Source: Numida meleagris
Lineage: Eukaryota; Chordata; Aves; Galliformes; Numididae
Assembly: GCF_002078875.1 (NCBI RefSeq)
Contig: NC_034424.1
Location: 5,252,296-5,316,295, forward strand
DNA length: 64,000 nt
Direction of reading: 5' to 3'
The notes under the pieces are model-generated. The model saw only the letters and a list, made by a program, of their open reading frames with translations. It searched no databases and was not told the origin of the DNA. How positions within the stretch are numbered: position 1 is the stretch's first letter; each line of letters starts with the position of its first letter. Positions 23,301 through 34,420 of this stretch are shown here, in pieces. Both the position numbers and the translations under genes were made by a program.

Positions 23301-26300
23301 GATCTGCCCCACCACCTTGTGACACTTGCCACATGCCAAAACATTCTTCACAGTGCCATTACAATGTTTTTTGAAGAGTTTAGTGCCTTCTGCCCAAAAG
23401 GAACACCCCTCCTAGGTAAAAGTCCTGTTCAGAGTTTACAGTGGCATTCCCTAAAAATGGAAGCAGTGTGAGCTTGCCCGCTCAGTTCCCATTATAAATG
23501 TAAGAACAGGCATAGTTAATTAGCACACAGTACCCTTCCTCAAGAACAAATTCTTGGTGGGTGAGCAGTGAAGAGGCATGTTCTTGGGGAAATAGGTGCT
23601 GTAACAGATTTTCCTTATTTCAAAAGCTGAGGAAAAGGAGAGCAGGCAGGACTCACGTGTATTCCACGATGTGATCCAGAAGAGCAACGATGGGTGGACC
23701 TTCTGAGGGAGCGTGCTCATATACGAGACCACAGGAGCCATCTTCAGCAATGATGAACTGAGAGATCAGGAAGGAAAGTACAGAAGAGAGATGACTAGCG
23801 TATGAAGCAAGAGCTATCCAGAGAGATGTTAGTACCTCACTGCTCTGTGACAGACTGGACAGTGATCCTATTCCTGCATGCTTCAAAGGTAGCACATAGA
23901 AGTCTTTCAGCAGGGCTAGAAAGATCTGATACCACTGTTAATAGTTTTGCAAAATTAACTAGATAAAAGTGTGCCTGATAGCTATATTGGTGTGCTTCGT
24001 GCCCTGGCAATACAGAGTGGTTCAGTGGGTTTGATTTATTCAGGTGCACACATAATACAGGAATAATATCACCATGTGCTGACTTAGCCTTACTTTTCCA
24101 TTACCTGAAACATCTAAGCTTTGTCCCATGAAGGAAGAGTTCCAAATAGGAACAGAATAACTGAAAACATGAAGACCTCAGCAGAGATGACAATCTTTTA
24201 AAGAACCACAGCTACGATCTGTGAGCCAGGACAGACAAACTAATAAAGAAGAAGCTCAAATAGCAGCTGCTCTTGAATGTTCTTGACTGCACAGAGAACA
24301 GATCAGAAGGATGCCGTGGGATGGCAGCTGATGCTAGGGGGGAGTGGGGAGAACAACAAAAAAAACCTGGGCAGCTTGTGGCAGAAACTGGAAAAGTGAC
24401 AAGCCTAGGGAAAATAAAAGAAACAGACCTCCCTATGTTTGGGCTGCCTCCAAGCAGACAAGGCATTGTTCACCGCAGGCAGAAAATTGATTTACAAGGA
24501 ACACAAAGAACAGCTACACTGAGTAAGCGTGGGCAGAGGCAGTAAAAGAAATGAAAAGTCCCTGAATCAGGAATGAGTGCTTGAGTTGACAGCAAGGGAA
24601 ACTGAAGGATCTCGCGCTGTCAGCTTCCATAGCTTATCTCCCCTGTTTCCTCCACTCAGTGTTAGAGAAACTTCCCTGCAAAAGGTTTCTCTGATTGCTT
24701 GGCCCCTTCTAGTCTCAGGAAAGAGCTTCTTCATCAGACTCAAATCTTCAAGATCTTTTAAGCATCAGCACGTACTTGAAGGGTTTTGTCGAACCATCGG
24801 TTCCCACTGTTCCAGCGGCTGCCTCCACCGTGCAGCATCTGAGCGGCCACGCGACTCTTGTAGATGTCCTCAGACACCCGTGGCATTGGCGCATCAAGGC
24901 AGACAGTGCAAATGCTCTTCTCAATTGTACGCACAGATTCCTTGTTTGTCTTATCTGGGAGAGAAAAGGAACAAAATATAAGAAAGGGGAGTTGAAAGGC
25001 TTTCGAGTGGACAGAGATTGGAATTTGAAAGAGAAAGTTTGAAGGACCCAGTGTTGGATCCCTATGGTACATCAGTGTAATACTTACTATTTAGGGGTGT
25101 AAAGTCATAGCAGTTAGGTTAAAGATGAATGTGTGCTGTTCCCTGCTTTTCTCAGGCTGGATGGGCCCTGGGCAGCCTGATCTAGTGGGTGGCAACCAGC
25201 CCACGGCAGGGGGTTGGAACTGGGTCATCTTTAAGGTTCCTTCCAACTTAAGCCATTCTATGATTCATAGTTCTTACAGTCCGGCAAGCTCCAGGATTTC
25301 AGGTCTAATGCGCCAAACTTCAGCCTTCACCCACCTACCTTCTACAACAGGTAAAGCAACGCTTTGCCATGAAATCAAGTTGCTGTTTTGGGGTGGAAAG
25401 TTCATGTATGTGCCCAGAACAAGCTTCCAAACGCTTTCCAAAGGAAAGAACTGAACAGAGCACAGCGGTGAGGTTGGTATTCAAATATTTGTAGTGTTTG
25501 TTAGCACCTGGATGTTAGGGGCTGCACACACCTTTCAGAAGGTTGTTGTAGGCTTTTGCCCAGCTGTTTCGGTGGTTGGTGGTGAGGATTCCAATAGGTT
25601 CTTTGTTGGTTTGGAGGGAGGTGTTCCAGATCTTCTCCAGCTGAATAAAGAGCTGGTCGGTGGTAAGGGGGCTACCGTCACTGTTGTACACATCCAGCTC
25701 AAAGAACTGAAGATGAGAAGAACAGACAAGGACATGAGAAATGAAAGAAGATCTTAATTATCCGGCTGTAGAAAGAAGGAGCAAACACTCTGAAGAGGTA
25801 AGACCTGATCAAAGAACTCAGTTTGAAAGCAGACCTTTGAAGGGCATTCAGGATTAACAGACCCAACCAAGTCCTACTTTCCTTGCAGGACATATATACA
25901 GTCCAGGTTTTAAGAAACTTGGAAGCCATGGTAATGAGGGCCAAAACACAAGGATTTCCTATTTCCTAGATTTGCCCACAGTGGTTGAATTTGTTACCAA
26001 TTTCCACTCGTGATTTCCAACTTGAGACCCAGTTTCCTAAGTCTGGGCTTTGAGAGACAGGAGCTGCAGGGACAAGAAAAATAGAGATTTTTTCTGCCTC
26101 GTCCCTTGCTTACACAGGCCTATGCCAGCTGTTGTCCAGCTAAAGCCAAAGGGAATAAAGGAAGCAGGAGTGAATCCCTACTGAGGCAAACCTTGTGGGC
26201 AGAGACTTTCTGTTGTTCCCTTTTCTCTGGCAGCACAGCTCACAGAAAGGGACATGCACATCTAAACAAACCCCCTTGAAAGTCCAGGAGCTGCTGTTAC

Positions 26301-29300
26301 CTGGAAATTGTGAACCACTGTGATATGTCTGGACTGCTTTTTGCCCTTGGCGTAGTTGACAATGGAGTCCCGCTTGGGCCCAGGAATGCGGCAGGATGAA
26401 AGGATCTGGTAGTACTGGTTCATGCAGAGGGGCTTCCCACCCATGTACTCCACTGGGAGGGTCTCACTGAAGATAGAGCAAGGTAAGGAAGAGAAAATAT
26501 AGCAGTGAGAAGGCCTGCACTCCTCACACAAGACAGGCACAGGACAGCCACTGTGCAGCCACTATCACCCCCTCCCACAAAACGTAAACATGTGTGCTGA
26601 TGGTATAAAAAAAGGGCCCATCTTTTCCCATTCCTACTGTGTTAGCTGTCTGCTAAGCTGAATCCAGGGCATGATAAAACTGGGAGACGTATTGTTTCCA
26701 GTAAAATAGCAGAAGGAAGTTTTCACCTTTAATCTAGTGGGCTAGCTATGATTCATCGATTAGACTGGGCCTCTGTTGATCACTTCAGCAGTATATTCCT
26801 GCTACCCTTCTCATGGCTGGCCCTGAGCCTCGTCTGAGTTTGGATGTAAAGGTATGATGTTGGTAATGCGTTGGCAGATGCTATTTTGGGAACATAAGTA
26901 AGGCGTATTCAGTTGGTGCTTAGAAGAGGGAGTGGGGAGGAACAAGTTTCTCTAAGGCTAGCTGGAAGATGAGAAACACCAGAAACCCAAAAGGAGAGAG
27001 ACAAATTCCTGCAGCCTGAGCTGTGACTCGTTCTGTGGGCAAACAGAAGTATGTAACTCCACAAGACTGTCTGGCTCAATCCCTCTAAACACGTATGCAT
27101 GCCAATGAGAGCATTAAGGTAAACAAAGAACATGAAGAAAGAAAAATAAATTTGTTCTCTAGCAGTGGTAACCTTGGCAGTTAGCAACAATGCTGATTAC
27201 AGTATCTCTTCAAATATATGCTGTTTTCTCTTAGCTTTCTATTTGGAAGGGAGATTTATTGACTAGGCTCAGCCTCTCTATGACAGTGAGGAACACCTGA
27301 GAAGTCAGCAAAGTTGCGAACTCACTTGTCAATCATGGTCTTGAAATCCAGGATGCCCTCGATCAGCTTGGCAGCAAACCTGGAAAAATACCAAATGTAA
27401 CAAATTGAGATTCAAACACAGAGCACCTGGGGCAGAGGGGCTAGCTAAAGAAGAAGACTAGCAGAGCCTTCTCTCTGCTCTGTAGAAGTTCAGCTGTTCT
27501 GCCAAGTCCCTGTTGTGTCCATCTCTGGCTAGTTGATCCAGCTGCTCTGGGGCTGAGATTTGAGATTGCTGGATAGTCCAGCCATTTAGCACTTAAAAAT
27601 TATTATTATTACATAACTAGGGAATTCTGGACAACTCTCAAGAAAGGGTCTAGTCTGAATACATAAATGATCCTCTAAAAGCAGCATTTTCTACTGCTGT
27701 GTTACGATTTTTGTCCCATCCAAGTCTTAGCATTGAAACAACATGAAAGGGACTTCTGCCCTTCCCTGGCCAGAGGCCAGCTCTGAGTTTCAAGCTAAGC
27801 TGCAGCTGTATCTCTCTGTATTCAGGACTCATCGATGCTGATCTAGTTCCTGCCTGATGAGTGTTCTGCTGCTGCTGCAACCCTAAGAGCATTCCCCTGG
27901 CAGTGAAGGATCTGAAACAAAAGCAGGTATGCTGCATGCTGACACTGAGGTGCTATGTTCACTAGGATCAACAGAAACAGTTCCCAGCAGGCAGGGAGGC
28001 TGTGACCAGCCACATCAAACTGCTTAGCTTGGGAGTGACAAATTGGCCTTTTCTGACCTGGGAGCTCCCACCCACGCATGGGAGGAAGGAGGCAGGAGGT
28101 CACTGTGGCAAGAGGTTGCAGTCAGATGAACTTCAAAGGCTTTAAAGTGATAGGAGCATTTGGCATCTGCATGCAGTGTCATCTAGATTTGTTCAACCTC
28201 CCCATCCCTAGCAAAGATCAAAGTAACTCCAAGAACCTAAGGGCTGTTAAACAAAGCACGTGTCTTCCAAGGTAGTTTTCAGTGAGAATTTCCCAGCCTT
28301 ACTGAAAAATCTGAGGAAGTAAAACAGCTGAGAAACAGAAGTGAGAGAGCCATTCCAGAGAGCAAACAGCCTGGGAGCAGAGTTAGGGCTTCAGGGGAAG
28401 AGCTTTGTTAGCTGACTTGTTTCCAGTCCGTGCTGACAGACTGAGGATTGAAGAACACTTTCTAAACTTGCTTTCTGATTTCTGAAGCTTTAGATTCACA
28501 CTATGCTGTCAAACTTCTTTATGCAGTCACAAAATACACAGATGCTTTTAGCTGTATTTTATATGGGTAAGCCAGATTATTGTGGAGCTGCTCAGTTCCC
28601 CTGGTCGGAACAGTGGTAGCGCTCCAAATCTCATCTTCTATTCACTTAACTTAAAAGTGAATACGAGCAAAACTTTTCAGAGATGTTTGTGTAGTTTTGT
28701 ACTGTCCTGGTAAGGCTCACGCTCTGCACTCCTGGTCATGTGTATCCAAGGGAGCAGATACACCTGACAGCAGGAGTGCTCCTCTGGCTGGTACTTGTTA
28801 TCTGCAGGGAGCAGTGGTAACTGGGGAAAAGGTAGCCCTGTGTAAAGGTCAATGCTAAAGTTTTGCAGATGGAGTTTGAAACAAACGTATACAGTGGTGG
28901 TTAAAAATTAAAGGGAGCTCACGGGGAAGACAGGACATGAACCAGACACTGGTTCAGGAATGAGCAAGAGAATCTGCTGCACATGGCAGCGGTGGGCTGG
29001 TCTTAGCTGTGGGACAATGATGCTCGTTGGCAGAAGACAAAGGGCAGGGCTGAACTGCAAAAAGAAGCTGGTCATGGAGAGACTGGTGACTGCTGGTTTT
29101 CTGAACCATAAATGATAGGACAAATTAGGGGACAGTCCCTGCAGCAGGTTCCCTTATCCCTCAAAACAAGCAAACTTACACACTTGAGCTAGTTTTTATG
29201 CCTCCTTTAATTGCACACACAATCTTGCTCCCTTCTAGCCTTTGGTGTGTCAGATATGTCCTCACAATACCTCCAGTCAGCGAACTGGCTGTCAAGCAAA

Positions 29301-32300
29301 GACAGAAACTTAAGTTTTGAGTCCTATTTTACTGCCTGAACCACCAGACTCTTCACTTTTCTACCTTATAACCAGATTTCCCTTACAGCCTACCACCCTT
29401 TCCTTATCTGTGTAGCCCTCTTGCAGAGCATGGACAGGCTATAGCATGCTAACTACTCCCAGTCAACCTGAACACCCTCCTCCCCATCCAACAGAGGTAG
29501 CTCATCCCATCCAAAGCCCAGGGGAAGGCAGAAAAGGACTTTACCTGAGCTGACCTTGTCGATCCTGAAAATCCTGCTTAGGTAAAACCACACCAGGGCT
29601 GGAGTGAACCACAACTGGCAGGCGATACTCCAGGTAAGCTGTCTTCAACCACCAGTCCGAGAGCTGGCACGGAGAAAGGCAACATGCAGGCACGGCATCT
29701 GCTGCTGTTTGACCCAAGCCAAGCTGAACACCCTCAACACCCTGCCCCCAGCTCTGTCCCACACTTTGCAAACAAATTGTTTGGGTTTTATGCTTTGCAT
29801 ATGGTAGAGGGGCATTGGAGTAAGGCACTGGGGGGTCTTGATCCAGGGCTTAAAGTTTCCTTCAACTCCTTAGTGCCAGCTGCGTGCTACCAGCAAGTTA
29901 AGGGCTTCAGCAGCCATAGCCACGGGCAGTGACTCCCCATTCTGCTGTAAATCTTTGCTCACCCAAGTCCTGGTGAGGGTGGTGCACAGCTCAGGGAGGT
30001 CAGCAGCAGGCTGGTTATGAAGACAGTGCCATAAAAACACAGGTCCCAGCAGACACTGAAGAGGCATGCATCAGGCCTCTCCCCCTACACAAAGCCTGGG
30101 GCCAGAGTCCCAACCTACCCAGTTCTCTGTTTTCTTTGCTCTCCTCTCTAGGCCTTTCTGCAGTCTCTCCCCAACACCTCCTGGCTTACGGAACTCAGCC
30201 ACCAGCTCCTGTGTGTGGTTCAGCTCCTCCTCGCTGATAATGGGCTGCAGAGTCAGCAGGTAGCGGTCCAGTGTCTGCTGAAGTGGTGGCACGGGGAGAT
30301 GGGGCAATGCTTCTTGATGAAGTAGAAATCTGCCTGGGATCTTGCCTAAAGCAGTTGGCTTCAGCAGGCCATAGGGCCTGGCCTGCAAAGCACAGAGCAA
30401 ATGTCGAGACAAAACTTCCCATGATGTGCATGCAGTCACAAACAACTTGGATCTGGGAGTCCCCGTCCCAGATTCTAAAGGTACACAGCGGGGGAGCAGA
30501 GATTCTGAAGGTACACAGTGGGGGAGCAGAGTGCATGAAGCAATGCAAGGTGCAGATCTACGACTGCATGCTCTAGCAATCTCTAATCTCTATATGGTTG
30601 TAAGACGTTCAGAAAAGCTGCAAGAGAAATCTGATCAATCAAGATCCTGATTCTTATCTCAATATAGGAAACACTGCAAGGATAATGATTCATCCCCCGC
30701 TGTCTGGGCGCCTTCTAGCTGAGCATCTCCATGTGTTTCTCAAGTCAAACTTCTGTCCCGTGGGAAGAAAGTAAGTCATGACAGAAATTTAATCTTAGAT
30801 AGTCAGAAACCATTTAATTGCTTCTTAGGATGTACAACAGAATAAGGCCAGAAAACTAAGAGGACCTCTGTGCCAAATTAAATTACACCTTAGGCTTTGC
30901 AGGGGGGCAGATTTAGTTAAGGTGAGCTAACTCTGAGGTGGAATTAAAGCCCCTCTGCTTTGGCCAGGGATGGTCTATCACGAGTGATGGACAGGGAAGG
31001 ACTGGATGTGTTGGCCTTGGGGCAGTGCTTCTTTGTGCTGGTGAACCTCCCAGTTGGTGGAAGCCCCAGCTGTATTAGAAGAACCTCTATTCAGCTGTAC
31101 CAGTATGGAGTTGTTCAAATTATAGGAACCTTTGGAGAGGGACCACTGAGAACTGTTCAGGAAATCGTGGGTGACGGCAACAGGCTTCAGGGATCAGACA
31201 AGAGAGTGAAAGCCTTAGGAAGCATCACACCAGATACTTTTCTACAGGAGTCTGGTCTTTGCACCCTCAGTGATGCAAAGTGCCCTTTGCTTTCCAAAGC
31301 AATAAGAAAAGTGCCCCCATACCTCCCACCTCCCAGGAGTTAAGCACACAGAAGAAGAAAAATCTGCAAAGTGACAAAGCCTGCTGCGTGATGCTGAGCC
31401 CCCAGAGAAAATGCTCTATGCTCTTTGTAGGACATAAGAACCATGTGATCAAGATTTGGGGAAGGAAGGTTAAAAACAAGAGAAGGGGGAATTACTAAAG
31501 CATTAAAAGAGAGGAGCTGGGAAGAAATGAAGGGAGTTAATCATGGCAGCATGAGGATACTGTACCTTCTCTGCTTGCTTCTGCTTGCTATCCATGGCTG
31601 GGAGGACAGAAATGATCATAAAGCTCTCCCTCGGCCTGTCTTGGTTTCCTCTTCCCCCTGACAACGGGCTGCCCGTGCAGGGCGTCACCTGATTAGCAAA
31701 CTGCCACATGACTGCTCCGATCGGAGGGCTCAAGGCCAGGCACAGGTCAGGGAGAGCCGGGGGTAATCAGACCATCAAATGCTATGAAGGCACCTTTCCA
31801 GGAAGCCCTCGGTCACTGATTGTCAGCCCTGCACTGCCTGGTCTGTGCCTGCTGATTGCTCTTCGATCAATAGCTCTGGGCCTCCAGCCATGGCAGAAGT
31901 GAAGGCGCTTGGGGCTAAAGATGATATCTTCCTGCCCTTCTTCCATGCATGTATGATCGTTATTGCAAGACTTCGGGAAGTTCTGGGTTGTCAACCCTTA
32001 TAAATAAAAAAGTACCTCCAAAGCAGGGCAACAACAGAATGGTGCAGTCCCAAGGAGTATTACACTCCTATGAGCAACTGAGGGGCAGATAGGAGCAGGC
32101 TGTAAACATAGCTAAGATAACATCTGATGATTCCAAGCAAACAGGGAAAACCCCACACGAAATTAGTTGAAAACACAAGTTAAAACGCAGAGTGGATTTA
32201 TGTTTTCTCTTTTATGTCTGTCCTCTGCCTGTTTGGATCGAGGTCAAACTCAAATGTTTGATGGGAGGAAGAGCAGCGATCACAGCTGAACAGAGGAGGC

Positions 32301-33672
32301 AGCTGGCAGCAAAGATAGCGAGTAGCCTGGCTTTTTCCCACAAGCACCAGGGAAACAAACACCAGCAGAGCGCAGGGTGTGCGGATGGGGCCAGCTTGCG
32401 GGCTGGCAGTGCTCCCAGGCCACGTTCCAGCACGGCAGATGACCTTTTACACAGTGTGTAAAGCTGATGGGAAGCCCACCTGCAGGCTTGGGGGTGGGAG
32501 GAATTTCTAGAGCAGTGTCTGATTCCCAGCACAGCCATAACATGTAGTGTCAGATGACAGGCGTATGTTTGTCTCTTTAAATTAGAAACTGGAGCCCCCT
32601 TCAGCCCTGAGACAACCAGTGCTGAGAAAGAGCCTCATGGAGTGAATCCACCAAGCTGACGCTGTCCCACACTGCCTCCTGCCCTAAGATCCATCAGTGG
32701 TGGCAATGAGCTCTAACAAAACGAAGGGCTGGGTGCTGCACTTTGGCCACAACAACCCTGTGCAGTGCTATGGGCTTGGACAGAGTAGCTGCAATGTTGT
32801 GCAGACGAAAAGGATCTGGAGCTGAACATGAGCCAGCAGTGTTCCCAAGGGGCCAGGAAGGCCAATAGCATTATGGTTTGGATCAGCAATAGTCCAGCCA
32901 GCAGGAGCAGGGAGGTGACTGTCCCCCTGCATTGGTGCTGGTGGGGCTGCACCTCAGTGCTGGGCTTGGTTCTGGGCCCCTCACTGCAAGAAAGACATTG
33001 AGGCCCTGGAGTGTGTCCAGAGATGGGCAGAGGAGCTGTGAGGGTCTGAGCACTCCCCAGCGCTGTGGGGAGCAGCTGAGGGAGCTGGGATGGTTCAGTG
33101 TGGAGAAGAGGTTCTGGGGAGACCTCATTGCTCCCTGCAATCCCTGCCAGGAGGTTGTGGTGAGGTGGGGGTCGGCCTCTGCTCCCAGGGAACAGTGATA
33201 GGGTGAGAGGGGATGGCCTCACGTTGTATTGGGGAGGGTCAGGTTGGGTACTGGGGAACATTTCTTCTCAGAAGGAGCGGTGCTGCACAGGCAGTAGTGG
33301 GGTCACCGTCCCAGAGGTGTTCAGGGACAACCCTGTGGCGGGGATGTGGCCCTGAGGGACGTGATGGTGGGCTGGGGTTGGGGTTTCGGATCTGAGAGCT
33401 CTTCCCCAACCTCCATGACTCTATGGACGCATCCTGCCAGCAGCAATGCCGTGGCCCAGGTGGGCCTCAGTGCCCGAGGGCTGCGGGCTGCCATCCCCTC
33501 CCCGCACCCCTTCATGTGACATGAGGACGCCACCGCGTCCCTCGGTCCCCTCAGGCTAGGGGCGAGGCCCAGCCGCCATCTCACGCCCCCCGCGCTCCAT
33601 CCCGCCCCGCTCGGCGACCCCGCGCCCCGCTCCGCTCGCACTCACCGCCGCCCTCGCCACGCAGCCCAGCAT
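20376..33672 (-). CDS. CRAT: Carnitine O-acetyltransferase, 14 coding exons
   Basis: The enzyme transfers short acyl groups reversibly between CoA and carnitine in mitochondria and peroxisomes. Exons, in transcript order, are 33672-33646, 30382-30119, 29663-29545, 27379-27326, 26466-26301, 25706-25532, 24954-24776, 23757-23657, 23214-23095, 22602-22480, 22398-22263, 21803-21741, 21218-21081 and 20591-20376. Phases close to 1881 nt, 626 aa, equal to the human length. Visible family features are catalytic His343 in VYEHAPSEGPP, the LGRTDTIRSAS signature in exon 11, the carnitine-binding STS at 552-554, and Met564, which limits acyl length. The N terminus MLGCVARAAARPYGLLKP is Arg-rich without acidic residues, fitting a mitochondrial presequence. 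The C terminus is SKL, a canonical PTS1. Exon 1 encodes only nine residues; its ATG is chosen by alignment with the mammalian start and an in-phase donor. Confidence 0.97.
25154..25270 (+). repeat. CR1 LINE 3' end
   Basis: AGGCTGGATGGGCCCTGGGC through GGTTCCTTCCAACTTAAGCC and CATTCTATGATTCATAG is the characteristic CR1 3' tail in + orientation, inserted antisense in CRAT intron 6. Confidence 0.92.
30471..30530 (+). repeat. 30-bp tandem duplication
   Basis: Two adjacent 30-bp units (30471-30500 and 30501-30530), each containing GGTACACAG and GGGGGAGCAGA, differ at two positions. On the CRAT strand they end about 90 nt before the exon 2 acceptor. Confidence 0.9.
32698..33426 (+). mobile_element. 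CR1 LINE, 5'-truncated, decayed end of ORF2 plus 3' UTR
   Basis: The + strand frame encodes decayed CR1 ORF2 C-terminal signatures: SNKTKGWVLHFGHNNPVQCY near 32711, then segments matching the known pattern of ARKTLRPWSVSRDGQRSCEG and LRELGWFSVEKRFWGDLIA. It is interrupted by frameshifts and stops. The copy ends in CTCCATGACTCTATGG, a CR1-type terminus. It lies in CRAT intron 1, antisense to CRAT, with its 3' end 246 bp from the CRAT start codon. It is clearly non-functional. Confidence 0.93.
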
Positions 33673-34420
33673 GGCTCCGCTCCCGGCGCCGACGCCGCCC
33701 GCCGCAAGGACACCGGCGACACCGGGCGCCGCCGCCCCGCTCGGCCGACAGGGGGCGGGGCCGCCCCACCGCCATCTTGGAGCGGGGCGAAGCCTGCTCC
33801 GCCATTTTGGGAAAGGGCAAAACACTGCTGTCAGAAGACGTAGTACAGGCGGAGCGGTGAGGCGGCTCCCCTACCCCGGCTGCCTCCCTCGGTGCGCGGT
33901 GAGGCGCCGCTCTGCCCGCTGAGGTGCCCCGTTCGAGCATGGCCGCCCCGCGCCCTTGTGTGAACAACTGCGTAACGGAGGCCGGGAGGCGTCGCGAGGG
34001 AGGTTGGTAGCCAGATGGCCGGGCCGTGCGTGCCCGTCTCAAAGATGGCCGCGAGGGCCTCGGCGTCCGGGGTGAGAGGTGAGGGGTGAGAGCGGCGGCG
34101 GCGGCGGCCTCCGGGAAGATGGCAGAGAGCGAGCGGCGGGCAGGTGCGGGCAGGGCCGGGGGCGGCGGGGGGTGGCGGCGGTGCCCTGAGGGCGGGGGCC
34201 TTCCTCACGGCTTCATCTCGCGGCAGTGGGACCCCCGCAGCCGTCGCTCCTCGCTGGGTACCCGCAGCGCGCGGCGGGGAGCGGTGGCTGAGGCGAGCGG
34301 GGCGGGCAGCCGCGCCTGGGGCCTGCAGCTCTGGGAAGGGCCGGGGCCGGGCGGTGTGTGCCAGGGCGCCTCGGCCCTGGGGGCTCCGCCGTGCTCGTGT
34401 CAGACGCTGCTCTGGGAAGG
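33430..34420. promoter_or_regulatory. Shared CpG-island bidirectional promoter of CRAT and PTPA
   Basis: A dense CpG-rich block spans the divergent first coding exons of CRAT (start 33672, - strand) and PTPA (start 34119, + strand), whose initiators are 446 bp apart. It contains several YY1-type cores: GCCATCTTGG 33771-33780, GCCATTTTGG 33801-33810, AGATGGCC 34013-34020, AAGATGGCCGC 34042-34052 and AAGATGGC 34116-34123. GC boxes (GGGGCGGGG near 33751) are also present. No TATA box is seen. Confidence 0.85.

Larger units (their letters stand above)
30383..33645 (-). other. CRAT intron 1
   Basis: This 3.26-kb intron holds a 30-bp tandem duplication close to the exon 2 acceptor, a possible alternative first exon at 31595-31566, and a 0.73-kb CR1 fragment in opposite orientation. 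Otherwise no gene is seen. Confidence 0.8.

Noticed and set aside
32713..33261. 182-codon - strand frame
   Set aside because: It is the antisense of the CR1 LINE fragment, which explains the whole interval.
33646..33825. N-terminal extension of CRAT upstream of 33672
   Set aside because: The frame is open upstream, but the codon at 33825 is GTG, not ATG, and no in-frame ATG precedes 33672 there. Alignment supports MLGCVARAA as the start.
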